Position numbers and translations under genes: made by a program. The notes beneath the pieces were generated by a model. It did no database searches, was not told the origin of the DNA, and saw only the letters and a list, made by a program, of their open reading frames with translations. From contig CAXIPT010000001.1 of the NCBI GenBank assembly GCA_964030475.1, positions 2,420,449 through 2,484,448 on the forward strand: a stretch of 64,000 bases of DNA. The letters run 5' to 3'. Of this stretch, positions 43,759-55,281 are shown one piece after another. The first letter of the stretch is position 1. The number at the start of each line of letters is the position of its first letter. Origin of the DNA: Tethya wilhelma (taxonomy: Eukaryota; Porifera; Demospongiae; Tethyida; Tethyidae).

Positions 43759-46581
43759 CTAGTGGTCAGCATTGTCAAGAAGAAAGTCTTGAATTTGGGC
43801 TTTCATTGAATCTCTGATAGAAAGCAAACATACCCTAAACTGTAGATCCTTTAAAAAATTTTTTTAAAAAAATGGCTCTGTACCTATCAGATTCCATCGG
43901 GACATTTGAGTCTTCTGCACCAGCTTTAGAAGCAGTGAGTACAAATGGAGGTAGGTTGCCTGCACCATGTTTCTGAGGGTGAAAAAGAAGGTAGGAATCT
44001 CAAAAGGAACACCAGAGGTACGATTCAACGATACTAACCATATCCTTCACTGTCAACCTGCACCCTGCACAGACAAGACTACATAATACCGTTAGTGTAC
44101 ACAGTTATGTAGTGTACAGATAGTGTGTACCGTAACATAGTGATTCCCAGACATTTTGAGAGATTGACGGTGCTCTTATTTCAGAGAGATTCAAGTGAGT
44201 AAAGACCGACTTGTCATCAATTTCTCCAAGTGGTGCCTGCATGGAACACTGATAAAGACAATTGCTATAATTATACAACCAACACATGTACCTGACAAAG
44301 AGAGCAAATTGATTTCACCCCTTCTTGATCCTTGGAAGAGCCAACTGTCAGCTTATCACCAGTCCTAAAGCATTAAGAGTAACCCCGCATGCTAAAGTGC
44401 CAATAATTTTACTTCTCAACTTTTACCTGAAAATGGTATTTGTAGTGGAGGGAAAGTCACTCTGTAGCCCATTAATAAACGACTCTGTCAACCTTTCTAT
44501 ACTTGCTTTCTCTGGTGTCTAAAATAAACGAGCAACAATTATTATCAAAAAAAAAGAAAAAAAAAGAACTCACCATGGTTGCCAGACTAGGAACAGTCAC
44601 AGTTGAGAGGTCATTAAGGACAATGTGGGTAGCAATTTCACGACTTGGAAACTCTCTGCATAGTTGGTATCACATAAAACAGGGTATAGGGAAGCCTACC
44701 AATACAACCATGACTCATAAAAGCCTGTGTACCAGCACACACCTCAAAGGCCTCACAAACACTACATCTGAACAACGGTTGTCAACAAAGCCCTGTAGAA
44801 GAATAAAATCATGATGTACGAAACAATGTCATACCAGAAAAGGAACCCATTACCGTGTCCAGAGGAAGTGTTGATCCCTTGCCTTGCGCAATGTTGCCTA
44901 ATAGCCTCACTGCCAACCTAGTGGCATTATCTCCAACCATGACCTACATTCAAGTGGGGGGCAAATCAATGCATGGTCAAGCGCTGCCATACACTTGAAG
45001 GGCATGCAGCTAGTTTGTTTGCCATTGACCCCTGTGACCCCTAACTACTCTATTGTCACCTCCACCTAGCAATTAGCCTATAAAAAATTTTGGTTGCTAG
45101 GTAATGGCAAACACACATACACACACTAGAAGATGCAAGTTAAAATCAAAAAAAAAGTTTTACCTTTGTGAAACCATATTTTATGGCAATATCTGTTAAG
45201 AGTTGATGCCTACAGGGATTTTACATTAACATAAGACTTATGGTGATAATTATTTCAAAGTCAACCAGCCAAACCTTAGAGACAATAGCAAACCCTCCTT
45301 TGCAGTTAGAGACTTTGTGTTTTTGAAGAGTTCTACGAGCTGTTGCTCCAGAGAAGGGTCAACCTTCTTGGTGAAGAAACTCATCAATCGATGGTGAAGA
45401 TCATCTCGTTCTTCACTGGGTTCTTCACTGGTAGGTTCCGACAATAAATGGCTTTTAGGTTTCATCTTTGGAAGATCAGGATCATTGGCTGTATTTCCAG
45501 CACTTGGTCTCTCATCGGGCATACAAGTACTCACTGATGCTGCACCACTCTGACTTAGGTCAATATCACTGGGTGTGTTGATTGATGGCTCACTGTGGGT
45601 ATCAACAGACTGGAGTTGGTCAGTGGAGTAGGCTTCACAAGGACCAAACACTTGTTCTAATTGAGTGAAATAGGCAGGAAAACCGTTCTGTGATACAATG
45701 CTGAGGACACTTGATGCAGTCTCACACCTCTCTGTTAACTCCTGGTTTAGTATAGCTCCCTCTAATTACAAGGAAAGAGAGAAACATTAGTGCCTATTGC
45801 GGCACATCCAATGTCAATTTTCAATGACATACCATCAATATAAATTACTGATGGAGTAAAGTTCAACTTCTTTCGCACACGATTGCTCAATCCCTATCCA
45901 TAAAGATAAAATTTGTAACAGGAAAGCAAATCATTGATTCACAGTACCTCTTCGACCAGGGCTAGCATGACCCTTGAACTGAGACCTCCAGAGAATGCCA
46001 ACAGCACCTGATTGATGTGACAATGGGTACAATTTATAAATACCATTATTGAGCCTGTGTTACTCAAATACAATTATTTATATAGCTGCTAGTATCATCA
46101 GAGACTAGCCCAGCCTTGTTAATAGGCTATTATCTTCACACCACCTTATTTATTTGTCTCACAGGCCAGACCTCCAAGAAGGGGTAGGCTCACGAGACTA
46201 CAACTTAAAAGCTTGCTGGATGGAAGAGAAAAATTTGGGCAGCCATCAAAAGTCTGTCCCAGGGCTACACTGATTTGAGCCACGAGGTATGGCTGTGCAT
46301 GCAAGAACTCTAGGCAATGCAAAAACAAATAACCTTCTCTCTTGGTGAAAATATTCTCGACTTTCCAAGTATGGAACGAAAACGATGAGTGAAGTATACA
46401 TTGAAACAGTTCCTGTTGAAATATTATTCCAATATAGTTAATAGCTACAACGAAACGATCAAAGAAAGACAAGAAGCTGAACAACTCACTTGCAGAATGG
46501 ATCCTTAGTTCTAGCTATGGAAACAGCATTATTCTCACACTTCATACATCTGGTAGACTGGCCAGTACTGTATGTCATCAT
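43759..46581 (-). CDS. CTU2: CTU2 (cytosolic tRNA 2-thiolation subunit 2, Ncs2 type)
   Basis: Partner of CTU1 in making mcm5s2U34 in tRNAs for Lys, Glu and Gln. Start MMTYSTGQSTRCMKCENN at 46581; the first zinc motif CMKC pairs with later CxxC motifs. Further exons give VYFTHRFRSILGKSRIFSP, the degenerate PP-loop VLLAFSGGLSSRVML, FNTKSLTAKEGLL-type sequence, VMVGDNATRLAVRLLGNIAQG, GFVDNRCSDVVFVRP, EFPSREIATHIV, TPEKASIERLTESFI, ICSLCQAPL and the C-terminal zinc cysteines, then LPPFVLTASKAG and the stop at 43759. The SGG-SS loop lacks the full catalytic SGGKDS form, as in known CTU2 proteins. The 45250-45650 exon holds a Ser/Pro-rich insert. Confidence 0.92.
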
Positions 46582-47516
46582 GTGTACAGTAAACACAGCC
46601 TGGCACAGAATAATCATAAGCATCTAACCTAATACCAGTAATTTTTCTTTGTGATACTGGATGGCTGTCACCCTCTAGCTCTAGCTCCTCCTGTACAGTG
46701 CACATATCTGCATAGAGTGCTCTTTAAATAGAAGAGTTCCTCGTTCCCGCGATCCCTCTACTGGGCATGCGCAGTGCTCTACTACACGAGCTTGCGCCGA
46801 GCTAGAGGATCTGTCCTTATCCAATGATTAGTTTGAGAGACGTCAAGATCATAAGACACACTGACAGTCACACTCATGTGTTGCAACTCACTGGTAAGTT
46901 ATCAGTGTATTGCGTGTTCATTGGCATTGCCATTGATAATCATTAGTGAGGCAATAACTAGAGCAGTTGAGTCTTACAGGACTCACTCACTGCATCAGTT
47001 ATCACTATCACAACAGATTAGTTGCAAGGATACTCTGTGTGGAAGTTGAGCTTTTCTTTATCTCAATGGCCTTGACTTATGTCAGTAAAAACAAAAATAA
47101 TTAAGGTAGACACGATTAGGTAGTGATCCCTAGTAGCTAATGGGATCAGTGCAAACGGAATCAAGAGCCGTGTCAATAAAACATAGCTACATTAGTTCGT
47201 ATTGTTCATACAATTAGATAAATGGTTTCAAGCATGACTAGGTAGTGTATTAAAGGGATCGGTACATTCAGGAACCATGTTGCCCTGTCAATAAATATAG
47301 CTACACCAATTCATATGGCTTGTACAAATGGACTGGACTCAGCCATTCATACCAACCATACCAACCATGCTCAGAAGATTGGTAGCAATTACATCAGACA
47401 CTTCGCATCTATAAAAGATCCAGTGTTGCTCACTGCTTTATTGCTCACATTATTCAGTGGAGCAACTGTACACTTTCTGCATGACAGCCGTACCTACTCT
47501 CTCAGTAGATTGAAAT
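46582..47516. promoter_or_regulatory. Divergent region between CTU2 and the decarboxylase
   Basis: Includes GGGCATGCGCAGTGC (46773-46787), similar to an NRF-1 site, in a GC-richer stretch 46740-46810 that is the likely CTU2 promoter. A short open frame at 47315-47578 has a hydrophobic segment (LLTALLLTLFSGATVHFL), but it is in another frame from the decarboxylase; it may be an upstream exon or an untranslated leader. Confidence 0.45.
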
Positions 47517-49415
47517 ATGAGTCAGAGTCAGTGCATCTGTGTGCATGCAGGCCAAGCTCAAGAGCCAGTGGGTGTTGAACCTAATTATGGACCTGAGAGG
47601 CTTCCTTGGTCTTCAACTGTTTCTGATATGGCCTACACTCAAGATGGAGAGCTCCTTGTGTCCAGGCCTGTCCGAGATCCACTGGATAATTATGCTGCTG
47701 TGAATGCTCATGTTACTGGGAAGTACTACCAGGTGCCGTCCAAGGGTCTCACTGTAGAACAGCAAACTGATGCCCAGAAGGAAACACTCGAGGTCTTGCA
47801 GAAACAGCAATCTACTGCCATTGGCTACCAGACAAACAACTACATGCCGCAGTACCGTGAACCACTTTCTGCACATCTCGAATTTATGAGCAACAATATT
47901 GGTGATCCATACGAGCCTGGGAGCTTCACCATGAATACCAAATGGATGGAGTGCAATGTTCTAGACTACTATGCCTCCCTGTGGAATGCAAGGTGGCCTT
48001 ACAAGCTGGAGGATCAAGAGACCTACTGGGGGTATGTTCTTACAATGGGTTCTACTGAAGGAAACCTGTACGCTGCATGGAATGCTCGTGACTATCTCTC
48101 GGGAAAGTATTTGTTCTATGATCCTGATCAACTTGAACGTGCCCTGGTGAAAAGTGTCCGAGACAAACTTGTCCCAGTTCCTCGTTCTATCGGATATGCC
48201 TATGCCCAAGCAAAACTAAGGAGTTGTCGCAGAGGAGAAGCAGATCCTGATGAACATGCATTTGAGCCTGTGGTGTTCTACTCTGAAGATACCCACTACT
48301 CCAATATCAAAGCAACCCAGACCATTGACATCCCAACATTTGCCACAATCGGTCAACAGCGCTATCCGGGAATGTGTCCACTGGAAGGCTACACAGATTG
48401 GCCAACTGAAGTCCCATCAAAAGATGGAGCCTTGGGACCAGGTACGGTCGACATTGATGCACTGATCACCTTGGCTGAGTTCTTTGTGCAGCGAGGCTAT
48501 CCCATCTATGTTGTCCTCAACTTCGGATCAACCTTCAAAGGAGTTTACGATGACGTTGAAGAAGTCACTTCTCGACTGGAAAAGCTTCTAAAAGACAATG
48601 ACATGTATGAGAGGGAAATTGAAGTGGAAGGTGGAGACACCGAAATAAGAAAAGGATTTTGGATTCACGTTGACGGTGCTCTGGGTGCGTCTTATATGCC
48701 CTTTATTGAGATGGCTGCCAAAAACAACATCAGGCCTGGTCTTGAGCCTGGTCCAATATTCGATTTCAGGCTTGAAATGGTCTCCTCCATTGTTGCGAGT
48801 GCTCACAAATGGCCTGGCTCTCCTTGGCCTGCGGGAGTCTTCATGACGAGGAACAAGTATCGAATCAAGTCACCATCTGGTACACCAACGTATGTCGGTG
48901 CTCCTGATACCACATTTGCAGGATCTCGTAATGCCACCTCTGCCGCAATCTTCTGGACGTACATCAGCACCCATTCGTATGACAAGCAAGTGAAGAAGAT
49001 TCTCGATTGCCTCGATGTGGTGAATTATGCCTATGCCAAGCTCAAGAAACTCGAGCAGGATATTCAGCAGGATTTGTGGGTCACCCACAGCAATCCACTC
49101 TCTCTCACCATCCACATGAAGAGGCCCAACGAGGAAATATCTTATAAGTACTCCCTCAGTAACGAAGATCTGCTTGTGAATGGCAATGAGAAGAGGACGT
49201 ATGCTCACATCTACTTCATGGAGAATGTCACCTTTGAATTGGTCGATCAGCTCATTGCAGATCTCCATGCAGATGGTGCTATCCCGCCACAAAATCCAAC
49301 AGTGGAAGCGTCCAACATGCTCCAATGGGTTCGCAAACACAAGAAGAGGTTTGTCCATCGCCCCAAGCCTATTCCTCTTCGTCACGTTCCCATCATTGGT
49401 CGTGCCTGGAAGTAA
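47517..49415 (+). CDS. Intronless group II PLP-dependent decarboxylase (histidine/serine decarboxylase-like)
   Basis: 632 residues in one exon. Motifs of the group II amino-acid decarboxylases: GSTEGNLYAAWNARDYL, FYSEDTHYSNIKA, VVLNFGSTFKGVYDD, WIHVDGALGASYMPF with the PLP-binding Asp, and ASAHKWPGSPWPAGVF with the Schiff-base lysine. The order and wording are closest to bacterial or plant histidine/serine decarboxylases rather than to animal DOPA decarboxylase. Substrate not known. It is one of three intronless genes in a window where most genes have introns, so gain by retroposition or horizontal transfer is possible. The frame is open from ATG 47517; a later start at MAYTQDGE is possible. 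Confidence 0.85.
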   Translation: MSQSQCICVHAGQAQEPVGVEPNYGPERLPWSSTVSDMAYTQDGELLVSRPVRDPLDNYAAVNAHVTGKYYQVPSKGLTVEQQTDAQKETLEVLQKQQSTAIGYQTNNYMPQYREPLSAHLEFMSNNIGDPYEPGSFTMNTKWMECNVLDYYASLWNARWPYKLEDQETYWGYVLTMGSTEGNLYAAWNARDYLSGKYLFYDPDQLERALVKSVRDKLVPVPRSIGYAYAQAKLRSCRRGEADPDEHAFEPVVFYSEDTHYSNIKATQTIDIPTFATIGQQRYPGMCPLEGYTDWPTEVPSKDGALGPGTVDIDALITLAEFFVQRGYPIYVVLNFGSTFKGVYDDVEEVTSRLEKLLKDNDMYEREIEVEGGDTEIRKGFWIHVDGALGASYMPFIEMAAKNNIRPGLEPGPIFDFRLEMVSSIVASAHKWPGSPWPAGVFMTRNKYRIKSPSGTPTYVGAPDTTFAGSRNATSAAIFWTYISTHSYDKQVKKILDCLDVVNYAYAKLKKLEQDIQQDLWVTHSNPLSLTIHMKRPNEEISYKYSLSNEDLLVNGNEKRTYAHIYFMENVTFELVDQLIADLHADGAIPPQNPTVEASNMLQWVRKHKKRFVHRPKPIPLRHVPIIGRAWK

Positions 49416-49926
49416 AGGAGTAGATATCTCCAGTTTGTTTGGACTTGAACAAATAATGTTGAGCAGAAATTTTGTATGCTGTTAAAAAAATTATTTTAGG
49501 CCATTGTTTGTAGAATTTGAACTGTAGGAAAAAAAAAACCTGTAAGAAATATAATTAAGTTCTAGATTTTGATTGCTGCTGCTCTTCTTTAAAAAATTAC
49601 GTAATACATGATTGACTATATACTAGAATAATGGGCTATGGGGCTATAATGTTATGTACTATATTGACCAAAAACCACTGATCTATATATTTACCCTAGT
49701 GCATAAATAATATAGACAACTTGAGTTCTACATACATAGAGCTACTTCTGTTGTTTCATACACAACCTGCCTATAAAATAAACTGGTATATTAATTTAAT
49801 ATCCAACACAATTAATAACTATAATTTTATCACAAAAACATTTTATACAATGTCATGTACAGTCATGCAATTGTAATGTCGAGTGCATAATGTCTAGGAG
49901 TTAGATAAAAACAGTGTGGACATTGG
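49416..49926. other. Tail-to-tail intergenic region
   Basis: AT-rich flanks between the decarboxylase and the SLC6 gene. Poly-A signal-like AATAAT/ATAAAA motifs, nothing else recognised. Confidence 0.5.
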
Positions 49927-50078
49927 TCACTCTATCTTTCCATTGGGAGTGCTAAAACTTGGGACATCATCTTCGTAGACAGTCTTCTCAGGGCGATGGT
50001 CCTCCATCTCCATTTGGTAGGGGATAGAGTCCTCGTCAACTTGTGGCTCCCACTTACCACGCCATCTAATGAGACCAG

Positions 50079-50141
<63 letters not shown>

Positions 50142-50576
50142 NNNNNNNNNNNNNNNNNNNNNNNNNNNNNNNNNNNNNNNNNNNNNNNNNNNNNNNNNNN
50201 NNNNNNNNNNNNNNNNNNNNNNNNNNNNNNNNNNNNNNNNNNNNNNNNNNNNNNNNNNNNNNNNNNNNNNNNNNNNNNNNNNNNNNNNNNNNNNNNNNNN
50301 NNNNNNNNNNNNNNNNNNNNNNNNNNNNNNNNNNNNNNNNNNNNNNNNNNNNNNNNNNNNNNNNNNNNNNNNNNNNNNNNNNNNNNNNNNNNNNNNNNNN
50401 NNNNNNNNNNNNNNNNNNNNNNNNNNNNNNNNNNNNNNNNNNNNNNNNNNNNNNNNNNNNNNNNNNNNNNNNNNNNNNNNNNNNNNNNNNNNNNNNNNNN
50501 NNNNNNNNNNNNNNNNNNNNNNNNNNNNNNNNNNNNNNNNNNNNNNNNNNNNNNNNNNNNNNNNNNNNNNNNNNNN

Positions 50577-50621
<45 letters not shown>

Positions 50622-53248
50622 TCCAACTCCAAATACCCATCCAACAGCAATAAACTCGAAGAAACCAGTCAATAACAATGGGATGGTGCCAACAAACTGG
50701 TCAAAGAGCTCAAACAAGTACACTCCATTGCCCAGTAAGAAAGGGAAACTCACCACGAAGAAAAAAATACACACAAATGCTGCATACAAGAACACAACGT
50801 TGTGATAATTACAAGTACGGGTGCGAATATGTGGCTCACATACCAACAAGAAGCTCTTTTCTGATCTTCTTGATGTACTTATAATCTCGGAGCACAGTGA
50901 TGATGCCCTCCAGAGTGGCAAATTGACTGTCCAGTCCAAGAAAGAGAAGCATAAGAAAGAAGAGTACAGCCCAAAATGGAGAGCCAGGCATGTGTAGGAT
51001 AGCCTCTGTAAAGAGGACAAATGCCAGGCCAGGTCCACTGGTGACCTATATCCATCAACAATAACCACAATCACATACTACACAGTTAGCAGTGTTTCCC
51101 CCTCAAAGATAAAAGTAAAGAGGGAAGGAAGTTGCTAAAAGTGATCAAAATTGACTGATATAAGTAGAAAAAATTTAATATGTATTTAAAGAGGGGAGGA
51201 GCTAGTTGAAAAGGGGGAGGAGCACCCTTTAAAACAAAACACTGGTTAGCCTCATAAACCCCCCCTCCCCCTCTTCCCCGTAATAAGCATGCAAGAGGGG
51301 CTGGTTTACGAGGCTACAACACATTGTCTGATCCTCTCTACACAGTGCCCACTCACCACGTCTGGATCAATTCCGAGTTGAGCTGCTCTGAACCCGGCTA
51401 TGCTGAACACAATGATACTGGTGAAAATGGAGGTGCCTGAATTTATGAGACACACAGTTACAGAGTCCACCAGTGTGTTGTAGCGTGGCTTGCTGTAGCT
51501 GGCCAGTGCCACAAGAGCACCTATAGACAGGCCAAGAGAGAAGAAGATTTGAGTAGTTGCTTCCAACCAGACTTGGGGATCCCAGAGAGTAGAGGACTGA
51601 AAATGGAAATCGGTATACATTCAAAAAAAAAAATTACTAATGAGACTGAAGTAGAGGGTCATACCCATCCATCAGAAGGTAGGAAGAGAAACTTGAGTCC
51701 AGTACCAGCACCAGGGAGAGTGACTGCTCTGAAGAATAGGCAAATGAGCACCACATAGGGGAAGGTGGCTGTGAAGTAGATGATCTGTGTAGACATGATA
51801 AAGGAAACACATGTTGTATAAGATACTTTCAGTATGGAGTACCTTTTTTGATCTTCAGTATGTGTGTATAGTGTGCATTTTATGTGCATTCTTGTATTAA
51901 TTGTGGGTAGTATTTACCCAATACAAACAATAACACACTTGAAAACACACACAAACCAAAAAGCTTTCTATTTTGAGCTCACCTTCCCTGATGACTCAAC
52001 ACCCCTGAACAGACACAAGTAGACCACAACCCATGCCAACAGAAGACAGAGGAGAATCTTCCAGTTAAACACACCAACATCTCCAATGTGCTGACTGGCA
52101 CCAGCAGCTTCAGTGTACCAATAGTACCTTCATGCAGACAATTAATGATATGAGGCATTGAAAGAGTACATTAGTTTGTATTCTACGCTAAAGTTCTTCT
52201 TGCAGAAATATCCCAGAGTACAGGCAAAATGGTAAGACCTTACATTCACACAAAGAAGCTCTTCTCAGTTGTACATTTGACTCCATTCATTGAAAGCTAA
52301 GACACTGACAAGGCCAAAATGGATACTACAAAGTGTATTATACTTACTCTGTAGAAGAATTGAAGCAACTGGAGCACCTCAGTCTCGTATCACCAGTAAA
52401 GTTATCCAGAATATCAGGGATGGAGATGTTATCGTCCAATACTCGATACCCACAGCAATTGCCCCAAGCCAGGTGCTTGTGGAAGGAGTTGAACAGGTAG
52501 AAAAACACCCAAGCTATGATAACACAATAGTACACACTGATGTAGGCATTTATGATGAGCGAAGATATGCCAATTCCTCCCAGGTTGGGGGACACTTTGA
52601 ACCAAGCCTTGAGTGGTCCATTTCGAGTTGCCTGGCCAAGAGAGAGCTCCATGTAGAAGAGGGGTATGCCAAGAAGAAAGAGCATGATGATATAAGGAAA
52701 GAGAAATGCACCTGTAGAGGACCATTAGCAAGCAAGAATGAGGGTCTAAAATGTGTTAACTATTCAAAATTTACTGTACTTGAAGTTTGAGTTTATATTC
52801 AAAAAATGGTGTATTATTAAAGTGTGTTATCTAAACTCTGACATGCTTGCACAGTCAAGATGCCACAGCTGACCGTACAGGTAGCTGGTAGCTGAGCTAG
52901 ACACTTACTGCCTCCATTCCTGGCACAGAGGTAAGAAAATCTCCACACATTGCCCAAGCCAACAGCATATCCAACAAGAGTCAACAAGAACTGGACCCTA
53001 TTGTCCCACACTTCACGTTTCTTCTTCTTCTTCGGCTCTACTTCCACTGGTGAAGCGGTCTGAGTCTCAGTCTTGTCTGCTTTCTCATAATCTACAATGC
53101 CAGGAGCTTTGACTTTTACATCCACGTCTACACTGCTATTCTCCTTCGTATCCAAGCTGTCCATTTCTGCACTGTTTGTAGAGAAATCAGCACTACCATA
53201 GAGAGCTACAGTCTTGGTGTGAATGGATGAATGCTCTGGACTACTCAT
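49927..53248 (-). CDS. SLC6 sodium/neurotransmitter-type symporter
   Basis: Twelve-helix Na+/Cl- coupled transporter at the plasma membrane. Start taken at [12 protein letters not shown] (53248); no upstream ATG lies in frame. A basic cytoplasmic leader ([15 protein letters not shown]) leads to TM1 [16 protein letters not shown], then [95 protein letters not shown] and [14 protein letters not shown]. Exon 1 ends NGG and joins as NGGSAFLFP; a Gly is usual where Ser appears. A 435-bp gap (50142-50576) removes part of the C-terminal helices. The end reads [14 protein letters not shown]. The subfamily cannot be fixed; glycine/GABA and amino-acid branches are both possible. Confidence 0.92.
50142..50576. 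other. Assembly gap flanked by GT on the left and CA on the right
   Basis: 435 N in an SLC6 intron. The microsatellites on the two sides are in opposite orientation, so they are either two separate repeats or the arms of an inversion. Confidence 0.98.
51247..51316. repeat. 70-bp snap-back repeat TTAGCCTCATAAACC...GGTTTACGAGGCTA
   Basis: Inverted ends around a C-rich/A-rich core in an SLC6 intron. Same TAGCCT/AGGCTA termini as the elements in MARCH6 and the first gene. Confidence 0.75.
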
Positions 53249-53525
53249 GTTTTGATAAGGATCACCGAATACGCGAAGGTGAGAAATGGGTTGGTCAAAT
53301 TTGGTCACATCCCCATCCGGCAAAGGTTAATTGATGGGAGCACCCCCAACGTGGTTTTGTCTGATGATGCATGACCAGACTTTCAACTTTATGCGAAGGC
53401 TTTGGTTTTGAGGTAAGATTGCAAGGCAGTAAAGCTAGATCGTTTCAAAAAATGTGTTCATATTATAAATTTTCACTGTGCAGGATTTATTCAGCTGCAA
53501 CCAGTCCAGCCAGACTCAGCCAATC

Positions 53526-54872
53526 ATGGACCACCTGTCATTGTTTGCAGTGCAGTCTCTTTGTTTTCTCTCCTTGCTATTGTGTTGCTATTCTGAAGCT
53601 GACCAAGAGCTGCTCCCTTATGAGCCGGTCCAGTACCTCAAGACTCACCTGCCTTCTGTCTCCAGTCAGGACAACTCTCTGTGGATGACCTTCCTGGAGT
53701 CCTCTCCTCAAGAAGCTGGTGAACTTACCTCACAAATGAAACAAAACTTGAAAGAACATCTAGCAAAGACACGCACCAGTGTTGTGTTTGCTAAAGGTGA
53801 ACGTACACTTGTCCAAAGACGAACACAGGCGATGAAATGGGATTCAAAGATAGTGTTGCCTTATGCAAACACCTTATCGCTGATGAGTATTGCACTTCCA
53901 ATCCTTCTTGAGAACTACAAATCTACCACCATTAGAAATCCCATCGGTGATGTGCTTAAGGGAGAGGATCGCAACTCTCCTATCATTAGAGGACATGAAA
54001 AGGAAAGCTTTTTGGATATTTTGAACACTCTTCCAGTCGAAGACGAAGCAAAGTCTGTGCTGAAAGGGTTAGAGTCAAAAGGAAAGGCAGCCATGTACTT
54101 TGCCAATAAAGTCTTGGATAACTCTGCCCAAGAGGCGTGGTTGGATGCTCTCATGAGTCTTGGAATGACGGATATTCTCACTACCAAGGAGGGTCAACTC
54201 ATAATGAATCTCAATGACTTCTTGCAATACTCATTGACAGTGATGCACGAATTGAGAGTTCTAGGCAAAGTACCGAAATCGGAATTGTTCAGCTTGGATA
54301 AGGACCACTACCTGTTTGGATGGTGGATCAACTGTCCCATGAAATCGGAGACCTGTCTCTTCCCTCAGCTGCCTCCAGACACCATGATCAGTCTCAGTCC
54401 TTCAGTGCGAATGTATGTGGTCCCAAGCCTTGAGTTGACTATGATCATAACAGCTGGCAAAGACGGTCAAACAATAAGGGGGATTCTTGATGAAGATGAA
54501 CAGATATGGAACCAGATTTACTCTGTTTTGTCTACAGAGAGTAGTGGGTCAGAAAATCTAGGACAGAGTGATGCTAGTAGTGCTCAGCAAGACAGCAGTG
54601 AGGAAGAAAGGGTGGAATCAAAGAGAGAAGAGAATGAAACAGGTGGAGGAGACTCCAAACAAACTGACCAACCGACAGCCAAAGAAGCCTCAAATCTTGT
54701 TCGATTTATCCACTGGATATGGCCACCTCTAGTGTTTGTGTTTTGGGTAACTGTTAGTCATGTTTGGGTGTACTGGATGCTTCACGGATGTTGGTTCATT
54801 GTGACTAGACTAGTTAAAAGAGCCCACATTCCACGTCCCAAGACTGCTGCTGATGTGGGACAGAACCAATAG
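53526..54872 (+). CDS. Unrecognised intronless signal-peptide protein with C-terminal membrane segments
   Basis: 448 residues from ATG 53526. The N-terminus (LFAVQSLCFLSLLLCCYS) is a clear signal peptide. A helical middle contains PIGDVLKGEDRNSPIIRG and a domain ending YLFGWWINCP...RMYVVPSLELTMIITAG. That last pattern resembles the C-terminal strand region of serine beta-lactamase-related proteins, but no catalytic SxxK is evident, so a relationship is only a suggestion. An acidic Ser/Glu-rich linker precedes two hydrophobic stretches (FIHWIWPPLVFVFWVTV, MLHGCWFIV). The gene is divergent from SLC6 with only 277 bp between starts. Confidence 0.7.
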   Translation: MDHLSLFAVQSLCFLSLLLCCYSEADQELLPYEPVQYLKTHLPSVSSQDNSLWMTFLESSPQEAGELTSQMKQNLKEHLAKTRTSVVFAKGERTLVQRRTQAMKWDSKIVLPYANTLSLMSIALPILLENYKSTTIRNPIGDVLKGEDRNSPIIRGHEKESFLDILNTLPVEDEAKSVLKGLESKGKAAMYFANKVLDNSAQEAWLDALMSLGMTDILTTKEGQLIMNLNDFLQYSLTVMHELRVLGKVPKSELFSLDKDHYLFGWWINCPMKSETCLFPQLPPDTMISLSPSVRMYVVPSLELTMIITAGKDGQTIRGILDEDEQIWNQIYSVLSTESSGSENLGQSDASSAQQDSSEEERVESKREENETGGGDSKQTDQPTAKEASNLVRFIHWIWPPLVFVFWVTVSHVWVYWMLHGCWFIVTRLVKRAHIPRPKTAADVGQNQ

Positions 54873-55281
54873 GTTAAATAGGAGATTTTTTATAGGGTAC
54901 AATTTATGTAATCATAGTTAAAATAGTTCAAATTAGTTGATTAACTTCTGTTCAAAATTATTAATAATTTATTATTGTTGATGTTCTGCATTTTTGCTGA
55001 TAAACAGAAAATATTATTAATGCTGCATATTTTTCACTAGCTATATAATGTATATGGCACAATAGTAATGGTTCGTGGTTGATAGCAGTCCAGATGGTAT
55101 AGTATTGCCATTGTCTGTGATGTGTGTACTTCCCCTTTGTCATAGCAGCTGCTGATTGACCCAGAATCATCAATGTAATGTACGTTGTGCTGGATTAGAT
55201 TTTTCAAAAGTATTCATCACTTCCACAATAACATTATCACGAGTGCACTGTACTACAACATAGGTACTACATAGCAATGCA
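54873..55281. other. Tail-to-tail intergenic region
   Basis: AT-rich sequence between the 53526 gene and TCAIM. Nothing recognised. Confidence 0.4.

Noticed and set aside
47315..47578. Possible N-terminal membrane anchor of the decarboxylase
   Set aside because: It is in a different frame and overlaps the decarboxylase start. A 30-bp intron or frameshift would be needed, so it is not joined.
49927..51074. Long open frames across the gap at 50142-50576 and the repeats around 15410
   Set aside because: They consist of N and dinucleotide repeats (CVCVCV, HTHTHT) and are artefacts.
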